From Anaerolineae bacterium (lineage in GTDB: Bacteria > Chloroflexota > Anaerolineae > Aggregatilineales > UBA2796), in the NCBI GenBank assembly GCA_019637615.1, contig JAHBVJ010000007.1:62001-126000 (forward strand): a DNA stretch of 64,000 bases, read 5' to 3'. The notes under the pieces are model-generated. The model worked only from the letters and a program-made list of their open reading frames with translations. It was not told the origin of the DNA and made no database searches. Positions within the stretch are counted from its first letter, which is position 1. Every line of letters starts with the position of its first letter. Shown piece by piece: positions 44,921 through 53,764 of the stretch. A program made the position numbers and the translations under genes.

Positions 44921-46114
44921 ATGTCATCTAGCAAGAAGAAACTTTCTCGTCGTGCCTTTATTGCGATGGGGTCGAGCATTGTCGGTGGCATGTTGTTGAT
45001 GCCCCGTGTCACGATGGGGCAAGATTCGCCAACTGCCACGCCCGCTAACCTGCCGCCCGCACCCGCCGCCGGGCCAATCGACCTGAACGCCGCCGGTGGC
45101 ATGGATGCACTCGTCGCCGCCGCCCAAAAAGAAGGCGAACTCTCCGTCATCGCCCTGCCCGACGATTGGGCGAATTACGGCGAACTCAAGAAGGGCTTCC
45201 TCGCCAAGTACAACCTCAAGCTGAACGACCTGAACCCTGATGGCAGCTCCGCCGACGAAATCGAAGCGATCCGTTCCAACGCTGGCAACAAAGGCCCGCA
45301 GAACCCCGACGTGATCGATGTCGGCTTCATCTGGGGCAAGACCGCCAAGGAACAGGGCTTGCTGCAACCGTACAAGGTCGCCGGTTGGGACACGATCCCC
45401 GCTGAACTCAAGGACGCGGATGGCTACTGGTACGCCGACTACTACGGCACGATGGTCTTCGAAGTCAACGCCGATGTCGTGACCAACGTCCCGCAAGACT
45501 GGTCAGACCTGCTGAAGCCCGAATACAAGGGGCAGATCGCGCTCTCCGGCGACCCGACCGCCGCCGCGCAGGGCATCTACTCCGTGTGGGCAGCCGCTTA
45601 CGGCCTCAACGGCAACAAGCTGGATGATGTCTCCGCTGGCCTCGACTTCTTCAAGCAGCTTGCTGAATCCGGTAATCTGATCGCTACGCTCGCCAAGCCT
45701 GCCACCGTTGCCAAGGGCGAAACTCCGATCACGCTGCGTTGGGACTACAACGCGCTGTCCAACCGCGATGCCAACAAGGACACGGTGAATATTCAGATCG
45801 TGTACCCGAAGAGCGGTTCCATCGCCGGTGTGTACATTCAGGCGATCAGCGCCTACTCGCCGCGCCCGAACGCCGCCCGCCTGTGGATGGAATACCTGTA
45901 CTCGGATGAAGGTCAGCTCGGTTGGCTGAAGGGTTACGCCAAGCCCGCCCGCTTCGATGACCTGCAAACCCGCAAGGCCATCCCCGACGACATCATGGCG
46001 AACCTGCCCAACTCCGGCATTTCCGTCGGCTTCCCCGATGTCGATATGATCAACAAGCAGCTTGACACGATCAAGTCGAGCTGGTCATCGCAGGTTGGCG
46101 TGACGATCCAATAA
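44921..46114 (+). CDS. ABC transporter substrate-binding protein, polyamine/iron type, Tat-exported
   Basis: A 397-residue family 1/6-type binding protein. The N-terminus SSKKKLSRRAFIAMGSSIVGGMLLM is a twin-arginine signal, implying export in folded form. After a Pro/Ala linker the mature part runs from GGMDALVAAAQKEGELSVIALPDDWANY. WSDLLKPEYKGQIALSGDPTAAAQGIYSVWAAAYGLNG and the C-terminal AYSPRPNAARLWMEYLYSDEGQ are typical of putrescine, Fe3+ and aminoethylphosphonate binders. Substrate is not settled by sequence; an amine fits the divergent catabolic genes. It heads a four-gene importer operon. Confidence 0.88.
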   Translation: MSSSKKKLSRRAFIAMGSSIVGGMLLMPRVTMGQDSPTATPANLPPAPAAGPIDLNAAGGMDALVAAAQKEGELSVIALPDDWANYGELKKGFLAKYNLKLNDLNPDGSSADEIEAIRSNAGNKGPQNPDVIDVGFIWGKTAKEQGLLQPYKVAGWDTIPAELKDADGYWYADYYGTMVFEVNADVVTNVPQDWSDLLKPEYKGQIALSGDPTAAAQGIYSVWAAAYGLNGNKLDDVSAGLDFFKQLAESGNLIATLAKPATVAKGETPITLRWDYNALSNRDANKDTVNIQIVYPKSGSIAGVYIQAISAYSPRPNAARLWMEYLYSDEGQLGWLKGYAKPARFDDLQTRKAIPDDIMANLPNSGISVGFPDVDMINKQLDTIKSSWSSQVGVTIQ

Positions 46115-46141
46115 GCACGCTCTACCCTTCCAGTTAACTGT

Positions 46142-46183
46142 AATCGGGTACGCGTAGGGCAGCACGCTTATGCGTACCCGATT
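46142..46183 (+). other. Strong intercistronic hairpin after the binding-protein gene
   Basis: AATCGGGTACGC (46142-46153) and GCGTACCCGATT (46172-46183) are exact 12-bp inverted arms with an 18-base loop, followed by TTG. It lies 28 bp after the binding-protein stop and before the permease start. It probably ends most transcripts or protects the upstream mRNA, so that binding protein exceeds permease. Confidence 0.7.
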
Positions 46184-46225
46184 TTGATAGTCGTCAACGT
46201 TGTGCTCCACTCCTTGCGAGGTAAC

Positions 46226-47104
46226 GTGCAAAACACTCGCCGCCTTAGTCGCATTCAATGGAACTGGAACTGGCTTGGGGTCGTACCATTTTTCCTCGCC
46301 GTGTTCGCCTTCATGATCTACCCGGCTTTGTCGATCGTGGTGCGCAGTTTCACCGACCAGTACGGCAATTTCACGGTGCAAAATGTGCTCGATCTGAATC
46401 AGCAGATCATCCGCGACTCGTACTGGCGGACGATACAGGTCAGCCTGCTCACAGCGCTGATCGGCGGCATCATCGGCTTCGGGCTGGCGTGGGCGATCTC
46501 ACTCGGCAAGCTCCCGTCATGGCTGCGGCGCGCGGTGCTGACCTTTTCCGGCGTCGGCTCGAACTTCGCGGGGATTCCGCTGGTGTTCGCCTTCATTTCC
46601 GCCATCGGTCAGCTCGGCATCGTGACCACGCTGTTGAAGAACTTCGGGATTTTCCTGTATCCGGGCTTCAACCTATACGGCTTCTGGGGTCTGGTCATCG
46701 TCTACACCTATTTTCAGATTCCGCTGATGACGCTGACCGTGCTGCCCGCGCTGGAAGGCTTGCGCACAGAATGGCAAGAAGCCGCCCTGAACCTCGGCGC
46801 GACGCGTTGGCAGTTCTGGCAGCATGTTGCCTTCCCGATCCTGCTGCCATCGATTCTGGGCGCGATGGCGCTGCTGTTCGCGAATGCCTTCGGCGCGCAC
46901 GCGACGGCCTACGCGTTGATCGGCGGCGGCGGTGGTGCCAATATGATCGTCTCGATCATGGTCGGCAACCAGTTCAGTACCGACACCTTTGCTAACCCCG
47001 GATTGGGCAATTCGCTGGCGCTCGGCATGATCTGCGTGATTGCCGTCAACATCATTATTTACAGCTACTTGCGCCGCCTGTCCGAGCGCTGGCAGCCGCG
47101 TTGA
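46226..47104 (+). CDS. ABC transporter permease, PotB-like
   Basis: About 292 residues with six hydrophobic segments. The N-terminal half contains WNWLGVVPFFLAVFAFMIYPALSIVVRSF, and the EAA coupling loop reads EWQEAALNLGATRWQFWQHVAFPILLPSILG. The frame opens at 46184, but GTG at 46226 has GAGG 5 nt before it and avoids the upstream hairpin, so it is preferred. It pairs with the next permease to form the channel of the importer whose binding protein is just upstream. The next gene starts 11 bp after its stop. Confidence 0.9.
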   Translation: MQNTRRLSRIQWNWNWLGVVPFFLAVFAFMIYPALSIVVRSFTDQYGNFTVQNVLDLNQQIIRDSYWRTIQVSLLTALIGGIIGFGLAWAISLGKLPSWLRRAVLTFSGVGSNFAGIPLVFAFISAIGQLGIVTTLLKNFGIFLYPGFNLYGFWGLVIVYTYFQIPLMTLTVLPALEGLRTEWQEAALNLGATRWQFWQHVAFPILLPSILGAMALLFANAFGAHATAYALIGGGGGANMIVSIMVGNQFSTDTFANPGLGNSLALGMICVIAVNIIIYSYLRRLSERWQPR

Positions 47105-47115
47105 GGTGAAGATCA

Positions 47116-47919
47116 ATGACGAGGAAACGTAGCCCTATTTTGGCGTGGGTCGTGTTGATCATCGCCGCGCTGTATATGCTGGTGCCGCTGTACGCGACTT
47201 TTGAGTTCTCGCTGCACGCCAAGCGCAATCAGTTGACGCTCATCGCCTACACCAACGTCCTGCAATCTAGCGATTTTTCCGACAGCTTCATGTTCTCGCT
47301 GCGTTCGGCACTGCTGATCATCGTGGTGAGTGCGGCGCTGGTCGTACCGACCATCTATTGGGTGCGCCTGAAGTTGCCGGGAATGCGTCCGATCATCGAG
47401 TTCTTTACGCTGCTGCCGCTGGTGATCCCGCCCGTCGTGCTGGCCTTCGGGCTAATCCGCGCCTTCAATCAGGTACGGATCAACGACTCGCTGCTGACGG
47501 ACAGTCGCGAAGGCACTTACGTGCTGCTGCTCGGCGCGTATCTGATGTTGGCGCTGCCCTTCATGTACCGCACGGTGGACAGCGGAATGCAGACCATCAA
47601 CGTGCGGGTGCTGACCGAAGCCGCGCAGAGTCTTGGCGCGGGGTGGTTCACCATCTTGTTCAGGATCATTTTCCCGAATGTGATCGTGGCGGTGCTCAAT
47701 GGCGCGTTTATCACCTTCGCCATCGTGATGGGCGAATTCACCATCGCCAATTTGCTGTCACAACCCGCCTTCGGCCCCTACATGTACCAGTTGAACAGCA
47801 ACAAGGTCTACGAACCATCCGCCGTGGCGGTGATCAGCTTCGGGCTGACGTGGTTATGCATCATCTTGATCGAGAGCCTCGGACGGCGGGGCAACAGCGC
47901 ACGCGTTACCGTGAGATAA
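47116..47919 (+). CDS. ABC transporter permease, PotC-like
   Basis: A 267-residue permease of the PotC type, with six hydrophobic segments. VLTEAAQSLGAGWFTILFRIIFPNVIVAVLNGAFITFAIVMGEFTIANLL contains the EAA loop and the following conserved helix. It is the second channel subunit. The ATPase gene starts 50 bp after its stop. Confidence 0.9.
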   Translation: MTRKRSPILAWVVLIIAALYMLVPLYATFEFSLHAKRNQLTLIAYTNVLQSSDFSDSFMFSLRSALLIIVVSAALVVPTIYWVRLKLPGMRPIIEFFTLLPLVIPPVVLAFGLIRAFNQVRINDSLLTDSREGTYVLLLGAYLMLALPFMYRTVDSGMQTINVRVLTEAAQSLGAGWFTILFRIIFPNVIVAVLNGAFITFAIVMGEFTIANLLSQPAFGPYMYQLNSNKVYEPSAVAVISFGLTWLCIILIESLGRRGNSARVTVR

Positions 47920-47969
47920 CTAGCCGATATATAGACAAAATAGCACTTCATCATCGAGAGGTCTGTGGC

Positions 47970-49064
47970 ATGGCACTGCTTGAAATCGACAATCTACATA
48001 AAGCCTTTAGCCAGTATGTCGCCGTTCAGTCGTTTAACATCAAGGTGGACAAGGGCGAGTTCGTGTCATTCCTCGGCCCCAGCGGATGCGGCAAAACCAC
48101 CACGCTGCGCATGATCGCGGGCTTCGAGCAACCCACTTCCGGCACCATCCGCATCGCCGGAGCGGACATCACCAACGTCCCCGCCAACCGCCGTAACATC
48201 GGCATGGTGTTCCAGTCTTACGCGCTGTTCCCCAATATGACCGTAGCGAATAACATCAAATTCGGCTTGAAGATCGCTAAGCAGCCCGATGCCGTGCAGC
48301 AGGAACGGCTAGAAGAAATGCTCAGGATCATTCACATGGAGGAATTCGCTGGACGCTTCCCGCATCAGCTATCGGGCGGGCAGCAGCAGCGCGTCGCCCT
48401 CGCCCGCGCCTTAGCCCTGCGTCCGCAAGTACTCCTGCTGGATGAGCCGCTCTCCGCGCTGGACGCCAAGATTCGCATCTCGCTGCGTCAAGAAATCCGC
48501 TCGATCCAGCGGCAGTTGGGCATCACCACCATCTACGTCACGCACGACCAAGAGGAAGCCCTCTCGATCTCGGATCGCATCGTGGTCATGAGCAAAGGCA
48601 ACATCGAGCAAATCGGCACGCCAACGGAGATTTACAACACGCCTGCGACTCGCTTCGTCGCGTCGTTCGTGGGGACTCTCAACGTGCTGAATGCGGAAGT
48701 GAAAAACGGCGCGCAGAAAGAAGTCGCCATCGATGGTCAGACCGTTAGCGTATCCGATGCGGTCGATGTGCCAATGGGACAGAGCATCGCGGTTGCCATC
48801 CGCCCCGAAGCGATCCGCTTGAAGGCCGATGCTGCTGGCTCCGCGAATCGGCTGCGCGGCACGGTCAATGATGTGTATTTCCTCGGCTCCGTGGTGCGCG
48901 TTCATATCCAGCTTGAGAAACAGTTCGTCAACTTGGATATGTTCAACGATCCGGGCACGATCTTCCCGAACGTTGGGGATACAGTGGAGCTGTCCTTCGC
49001 GTCGGATGCGTGTCGTGTACTCAAACAGAGCGCCGAAGCTGCCATCGCCGCCGAAGTTGTCTAG
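47970..49064 (+). CDS. ABC transporter ATPase, PotA/UgpC-like
   Basis: A 364-residue ATPase with Walker A GPSGCGKTT, Q-loop MVFQSYALFPNMTV, signature LSGGQQQRVALARAL, Walker B VLLLDEPLSALD and H-loop YVTHDQEEAL. The C-terminal TOBE region (about 240-355; VAIRPEAIRLKADAAG) is usual for PotA, FbpC and MalK types. The frame is open far upstream into the permease gene, but the protein starts at ATG 47970 (MALLEIDNLHKAF). It energises the two permeases just upstream and closes the operon. Confidence 0.93.
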   Translation: MALLEIDNLHKAFSQYVAVQSFNIKVDKGEFVSFLGPSGCGKTTTLRMIAGFEQPTSGTIRIAGADITNVPANRRNIGMVFQSYALFPNMTVANNIKFGLKIAKQPDAVQQERLEEMLRIIHMEEFAGRFPHQLSGGQQQRVALARALALRPQVLLLDEPLSALDAKIRISLRQEIRSIQRQLGITTIYVTHDQEEALSISDRIVVMSKGNIEQIGTPTEIYNTPATRFVASFVGTLNVLNAEVKNGAQKEVAIDGQTVSVSDAVDVPMGQSIAVAIRPEAIRLKADAAGSANRLRGTVNDVYFLGSVVRVHIQLEKQFVNLDMFNDPGTIFPNVGDTVELSFASDACRVLKQSAEAAIAAEVV

Positions 49065-49080
49065 CCAGCTTCATCGGCGT

Positions 49081-49761
49081 CTAGCACTCGTTGAAATAAG
49101 AATCAGCGAACCTGTATGCCCGCCAGAATCCTCGCCACGGCTGGCGGTGATTTTCTCCCCAAGGATACGCGTCGCCATAATACAAGGCAACGGCGATAGG
49201 CAGATCAGGCGTAATTTTGGGGCTGATCGGGATCGATGTGCTTGGGATTGCCGCTTGATCCGACAAATCCAACGAGGTCACTTGGATATTTCCCACGAAG
49301 AATACTTCCGCGACAAGATGCTCCTGCCCGCCGCTTGAGCAGAAATAACTAAGCGCGCCAACCGGTGCGCCCCAGAGCTGCACGGCATTTTCCAATGTAA
49401 ACGGCTGAGGCACAGCGGACTTGATATCGAACTCAACGCTGAGAATGATGTTATGCAGGTTCCCGACCGTATCCAGCGACGCATCGGCCGCTGGCAGCGA
49501 GGCGAGCTGCCAGTCAATATGCTCATTTCTGATTCGTTTGTTCACCGTAATCAGCGCGCGATCCGCCCGTAGGATGGTGTATGCCTCGTCAATTGTTGTC
49601 GTGCCGAGCTGGATGCCGTGCCAGCACGGTTGCGGGCAGTTCGGATCGCGCTGGAAAACGGCGAATGTACGATCAGGCGGCGCAGCCGTCACTCTGATCA
49701 TCGTGAGAAGCAGCCCGAAGATGCTGCCTAACAGCAGTATCCAGCGGATCAAACGTGCCAT
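49081..49761 (-). CDS. Exported hypothetical protein
   Basis: A 226-residue protein with an N-terminal hydrophobic signal or anchor (LIRWILLLGSIFGLLLTMIRV). Near the mature N-terminus it has DPNCPQPCWHGIQLGTTTIDEAYTILRAD, a P-C-W-x-G-I pattern I associate with uncharacterised exported proteins of this kind of bacterium. Three further cysteines (YFCSSGG and the C-terminal NEC) could form disulfides. No enzyme motif is visible. It converges with the ATPase gene, with 16 bp between stops. Confidence 0.6.
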   Translation of the reverse strand: MARLIRWILLLGSIFGLLLTMIRVTAAPPDRTFAVFQRDPNCPQPCWHGIQLGTTTIDEAYTILRADRALITVNKRIRNEHIDWQLASLPAADASLDTVGNLHNIILSVEFDIKSAVPQPFTLENAVQLWGAPVGALSYFCSSGGQEHLVAEVFFVGNIQVTSLDLSDQAAIPSTSIPISPKITPDLPIAVALYYGDAYPWGENHRQPWRGFWRAYRFADSYFNEC

Positions 49762-49843
49762 GTGTGAGCATCAGCTCCATGCGAAGTGTCGCGCATGACC
49801 AGTTATATGAAAGGTCATGCGCGAACAGGGGGAAAAGTGGTTT

Positions 49844-50317
49844 TTAACTCTTACTCTCCTCATCGAACTGAGCGAGGAGCGAGGATATAATGCGTCGCGT
49901 TTTCTGCGCATTGAATATGTTTTTGAGAATATCGATGAACTCATCTTCGCTTGCTGCTTCAATCGTTGGGTTGCCATTTGCCCAAGCTTCTTTTGTCAGC
50001 CCATAGTCAAGTTCGAAGCGCACTGGGTAGGAATCAATTGAAACCGCGATGACAAATAGAGCATATTGGTAATTTAGTTCTGGCGCGGTAATCAGGAAAG
50101 AATAACCAAGGGCTTGTTCCAATTTTTGCCCATAATCCCCGACAAATCGGTGTGAAAATGTATGCTTAACCTGAACGCTCATAACTTTGCCAACCACTTT
50201 ATTGTCAGTTCTTTTCCCAAGTAATTCGGCTTGTTCCCGAAGAAGAGCAACAGGAGGCACATCGAATTCATTACTTGCATCAATGTCAGTAGGCCACAGA
50301 TCCATTACATTAGACAT
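49844..50317 (-). CDS. Hypothetical partner protein of the EEP-family enzyme
   Basis: A 157-residue soluble protein I do not recognise. The middle has alternating beta-like strands (VMSVQVKHTFSHRFVGDYGQKLEQALGYSFLITAPELNYQYALFVIAVSID) and the C-terminus is helical (DEFIDILKNIFNAQKTRRIISSLLAQFDEES). It overlaps the end of the upstream EEP gene by 8 bp, indicating coupled translation and probably a joint function. The pair is more AT-rich than both flanking operons. The charged, compact shape would fit an inhibitor, chaperone or specificity subunit; none is shown. Confidence 0.65.
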   Translation of the reverse strand: MSNVMDLWPTDIDASNEFDVPPVALLREQAELLGKRTDNKVVGKVMSVQVKHTFSHRFVGDYGQKLEQALGYSFLITAPELNYQYALFVIAVSIDSYPVRFELDYGLTKEAWANGNPTIEAASEDEFIDILKNIFNAQKTRRIISSLLAQFDEESKS

Positions 50318-51137
50318 GTTGTTCCTCCAATGCCAACGAAAACTTTAGCGGTAAATGATCGGAAATTGAGACTTCAGGTATACCATTCTGCGTTAGAAAA
50401 GACTGCGCTCCATCACCAGTGAGAATTTCAAGGTCAATAAGTGCCGAAGACAAGACTGGACGAATAAGCACTTGATCAAATATATGCCAGTAAGGCCATT
50501 TTTGTCGATAGTAATAAGTGCCGGGTGGACCAGAAGATCTGTCCCCGAAGTGTCCCCACATTGGATTATAGAAAAACCGATATTCCCTGTCGTCCAATAT
50601 CTGAATCTCTCGTTCTGCAATGTGCGTGGTCATGACAGCGTTGAACCCGTCAGGCTGAATCATTCCTTTATCGAATGGATCCATATTGAAATCACCGACA
50701 AATAATGTCCTTGTGTGGGAAAATTTATTCTCTTGCTCTGCGACTGTTTGTGCTGTATTTCTTGCTTGCCTTGCTAAATCTTCTATTGCATCTGATGAAT
50801 ATAGTTGACTTCTGAAATGCGCTACGCCTAAGAGTATTTCGGGAAACTCAGGTAGAGTAAGTCGACGAATACTCAACTTATCGCTCTCTGCAACTGGTCG
50901 AATTGCTTCCGGTTCAAACCTCGTGAATATAGTGATGCGCTCACAATTACTATGGATAGATTGAGTAGCTTCGAAGAAGGGTATACCTCTTGTTTCTAGC
51001 AGAGTCACTATCGATGTAGGTGAATCCGACCATTCAGCAAGCATGAGGATATCGATTTGATGGTTGACGATTAGATTGGAAATGATATTTTGTACAGGAT
51101 TTCCGTTCGTATTCCAGAATAGGAAATTTGTGGTCAC
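50310..51137 (-). CDS. Endonuclease/exonuclease/phosphatase (EEP) family protein
   Basis: About 275 residues of the EEP (DNase I/AP endonuclease-like) superfamily. The motif series is complete: NFLFWNTNGN (Asn ligand), MLAEWSD (Glu ligand), TLFVGDFNMDPF (GDFN) and VSISDHLPLKF (SDH). EEP enzymes cleave phosphodiesters of DNA, RNA or lipids; this one lacks extra domains and a signal peptide. The frame opens at 51254, but GTG at 51137 with AAGGAT 7 nt upstream places the start right at the fold. It overlaps its partner gene by 8 bp and sits between two catabolic operons with different base use, suggesting an inserted accessory cassette. Confidence 0.82.
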   Translation of the reverse strand: MTTNFLFWNTNGNPVQNIISNLIVNHQIDILMLAEWSDSPTSIVTLLETRGIPFFEATQSIHSNCERITIFTRFEPEAIRPVAESDKLSIRRLTLPEFPEILLGVAHFRSQLYSSDAIEDLARQARNTAQTVAEQENKFSHTRTLFVGDFNMDPFDKGMIQPDGFNAVMTTHIAEREIQILDDREYRFFYNPMWGHFGDRSSGPPGTYYYRQKWPYWHIFDQVLIRPVLSSALIDLEILTGDGAQSFLTQNGIPEVSISDHLPLKFSLALEEQHV

Positions 51138-51190
51138 AGCTAAATCCTTCATCCCCTGCCTCAGAAAGACAGGGGAGATACGGTTATCGC

Positions 51191-52594
51191 TTACAGCACA
51201 GGCGAATACGGCGAACGCTTGATGAACTTGCCGTAGCCCACATGACCGAGCCACTTGTCATCATCCACCACCTGTTTACCGCGCACGAAGACCGCGCTCG
51301 GCGCGCCCTTGATCTTGGTACCTTCGAACAGGTTGTAGTCCGTGTTCATGTGCTGGGTCGCGGCGCTCAGAGTTTCCTTCTTCTTGGGATCCCAGATCAC
51401 GATGTCGGCATCCGCGCCAACCGAGATCGTGCCCTTGCGCGGGTACATGCCGAAGATTTTGGCGGGGTTGGTCGAGTTGACTTCCACGAAGCGGTTCATA
51501 TCGATGCGGTTGCCGCCCACGCCGAACGTCCACATCATCTTCAGCCGATCCTCGATGACGGGCAGACCGTTGGGAATCTTGGAGAAGTCGCCCTTACCGA
51601 GTTCCTTACCCGCGATCCGACCATTCTTGCCGCCTTCGAACCAGAACGGGCAGTGATCCGTCGAAACGACCTGCAATGTGCGATCCTTGATCGCGCCCCA
51701 CAGAATTTCCTGATCGTGCTTGGTACGGATCGGCGGTGAGCAGACGAACTTCGCGCCTTCGAAATTCGGACGCTTGAGATCATCGATGGTGGTGAAGAAG
51801 TACTGCACGCACGTCTCGCCCATCACGGGCAGCCCCTTGGCACGCCCCAAGCGCAACTGCGTGACGGCTTGTTCACACGTCATATGGACGACATACAGCG
51901 GGCAGTTCGCCAGCCCTGCCAGCGCCACCGCGCGGCCTGTCGCTTCGCCTTCGAGTTCAGGCGGGCGTGATAGGGCGTGATAGTACGGATCGGTCTTGCC
52001 TTCTTTCAGGTACTTGTGGATCAGCAAATCGACCACATCGCCCGTTTCGGCATGTACCATCACCATCATGCCGTGATCGGCGGCTTGCAGCAGGGTGCGG
52101 TACAGCGTGTTGTCATCGACTTGAAAGACGCCTTTGTAGGCCAAGAATACCTTGAGCGTGGTGATGCCTTCATCCACCATCGTCGGAATCTCGTTCATCA
52201 CTTCGTCGCGCAAATCAGTGACCATCATATGGAAGCTGTAGTCGATCTGCGCTTTTTCGGCTTTCTTGCGCCAGATCGCGAGACCGTCATGCAGCATCCC
52301 GCCTTTGGGCTGCGAAACAAAGTCGATGTGCATGGTCGTGCCGCCAAAGGCAGCCGCCCGATGTCCCGTTTCGAAGTCGTCGCTGCTGGAGGTGCCGCCG
52401 AAGGGCAAGTCTAAGTGTGTGTGGACATCGATGCCACCGGGCATGACATATTTGCCTTTGGCATCGATCACGGTGTGTTTGTCTTTCGGCAAATTCTTGC
52501 CGATGAGCACGATCTGCTCGCCTTCCACCAAGATGTCCGCTTGGATCGTCTCGGCGGCGTTGACAATCGTGCCGTTCTTAATGAGTGTACCCAT
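51191..52594 (-). CDS. hydA: Dihydropyrimidinase / D-hydantoinase
   Basis: A 467-residue cyclic amidohydrolase. The metal site shows GGIDVHTHLDLPFGG (HxH), the carboxylated lysine in LKVFLAYKGVF, histidines in MVHAETG and YVVHMTCEQA, and the aspartate in VSTDHCPFW. The segment TSSSDDFETGHRAAAFGGTT is typical of dihydropyrimidinases. The enzyme opens 5,6-dihydropyrimidine or hydantoin rings. It is the last gene of a run with an LLM-class oxidoreductase 12 bp upstream and an ABC importer, suggesting uptake and ring opening of a pyrimidine- or hydantoin-like compound. No beta-ureidopropionase gene is seen. Confidence 0.94.
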   Translation of the reverse strand: MGTLIKNGTIVNAAETIQADILVEGEQIVLIGKNLPKDKHTVIDAKGKYVMPGGIDVHTHLDLPFGGTSSSDDFETGHRAAAFGGTTMHIDFVSQPKGGMLHDGLAIWRKKAEKAQIDYSFHMMVTDLRDEVMNEIPTMVDEGITTLKVFLAYKGVFQVDDNTLYRTLLQAADHGMMVMVHAETGDVVDLLIHKYLKEGKTDPYYHALSRPPELEGEATGRAVALAGLANCPLYVVHMTCEQAVTQLRLGRAKGLPVMGETCVQYFFTTIDDLKRPNFEGAKFVCSPPIRTKHDQEILWGAIKDRTLQVVSTDHCPFWFEGGKNGRIAGKELGKGDFSKIPNGLPVIEDRLKMMWTFGVGGNRIDMNRFVEVNSTNPAKIFGMYPRKGTISVGADADIVIWDPKKKETLSAATQHMNTDYNLFEGTKIKGAPSAVFVRGKQVVDDDKWLGHVGYGKFIKRSPYSPVL

Positions 52595-52605
52595 GACTGT
52601 TCCTT

Positions 52606-53610
52606 CTAACTTTTCTTAAAATGCGGGAGCACATGCTCTGCATATTCTGCGATCTGTCGCTCTTCTTCGCCACACATCAGGTAGATGTTGTACTGTGTGA
52701 CGCCCGCCGCTTCCAGTTCCTTGAGCTTGGTGACATGCGCCTCGACGGGGCCGAGCAAGCCGAACGAATCGACAATATCGTCGCTGATGAAGTCGAGGTG
52801 GTCGGCGTGAATATCCGCGTGATGCAGATAGTTGTAGCCTTTGCGCCCTTCAATGTAATCGGTGAGCCGCTTGGGGATGCCGCTGCCGCCGTCCTTGCCA
52901 TAGCGCTCGACAATATCCGCCACGTGATTGCCGACCATCGCCGGGAACCAGCGCGTTTGCTCGCGGGCTTTCTTCATATCGCCCACCCATGCGGGCGCGG
53001 CGGACATGATCTTGTAGTTGGACATATCGCGACCAGCGGCTTTGCCCGCCTCAATCGCCTGATCCGAGAAGTATTTGACCAGCCACGGATCGGCAAGCTG
53101 CAAAATAAGGCCGTCGCCCACTTCGCCCGCGCCTTTGAGCGCTTTGGGGCCATACGCGGCGATCCAGACGGGCAGCGTCCAATTTTGTGTCCACGGGAAG
53201 CGCACATCCTGCCCTTCATGATTATAGGTGTCGCCCTTGACCATGACGCGGAGCGCGTTGGCGAATTCCACCATCGTCTCGATGGTCATCGGCTTGCGTC
53301 CCAACACGCGCCGGGAGCTGTCGCCGCGCCCGATGCCGACATCGAACCGCCCGCCGCTGATGTTATCCAGCGTGGCGAAGGTGCTGGCGGCGACCGTCCA
53401 ATCACGCACGCCGGGGTTGGTGACGCACGGGCCAAAGCGCATGGTCTCGGTTTCCATCATGCAGGTCGCCATCACGGTGTAGCATTCTTGCCACAGCACG
53501 TGGGAATCGAAAAACCACGCGTAAGAGAATCCGGCGACCTCCGCTTGCTTGACCAAGGCTAAGGTACGTTTGGGGCCGATGTCGCCCTTAAAAGTAATCG
53601 CAAACTCCAT
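52606..53610 (-). CDS. LLM-class flavin- or F420-dependent oxidoreductase
   Basis: A 334-residue luciferase-like TIM-barrel enzyme. It begins MEFAITFKGDIGPKRTLALVKQAEVAGFSYAWFFDSHVL and has FATLDNISGGRFDVGIGRGDSSRR and PVWIAAYGPKALKGAGEVGDGLILQ, segments common to LLM enzymes and to the F420-type subfamily often found beside dihydropyrimidinase genes. It could reduce the pyrimidine ring before hydrolysis or oxidise a ring product; the cofactor (FMN or F420) is not decided. Tightly spaced with hydA. Confidence 0.88.
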   Translation of the reverse strand: MEFAITFKGDIGPKRTLALVKQAEVAGFSYAWFFDSHVLWQECYTVMATCMMETETMRFGPCVTNPGVRDWTVAASTFATLDNISGGRFDVGIGRGDSSRRVLGRKPMTIETMVEFANALRVMVKGDTYNHEGQDVRFPWTQNWTLPVWIAAYGPKALKGAGEVGDGLILQLADPWLVKYFSDQAIEAGKAAGRDMSNYKIMSAAPAWVGDMKKAREQTRWFPAMVGNHVADIVERYGKDGGSGIPKRLTDYIEGRKGYNYLHHADIHADHLDFISDDIVDSFGLLGPVEAHVTKLKELEAAGVTQYNIYLMCGEEERQIAEYAEHVLPHFKKS

Positions 53611-53723
53611 AGCTTAAATCCTGACTGTATTTGTGTGTCGCGGTGGTGTACTATGCAATAAGGCTGTAAACAATGACGCCCGACCCTTTGACGGCACCGG
53701 GCGCTGCTTATTCGAAGAGTCTA

Positions 53724-53750
53724 CCGCCACTCTATCGGCTAGAGCGGCGG
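53724..53750 (-). other. Intercistronic hairpin after the NMT1-type binding protein
   Basis: CCGCCACTCTA (53724-53734) pairs with TAGAGCGGCGG (53740-53750) with one mismatch and a TCGGC loop, 15 bp past the binding-protein stop. A weaker second hairpin, CGCCCG (53677-53682) with CGGGCG (53698-53703), follows. Together they could set the ratio of binding protein to the downstream enzymes. Confidence 0.6.
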
Positions 53751-53764
53751 CTGAAAGATGGGAA

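Noticed and set aside
47358..47969. Possible N-terminal extension fusing the permease region to the Pot ATPase
   Set aside because: The extension is simply the permease gene read in another phase; the ATPase fold starts exactly at ATG 47970.
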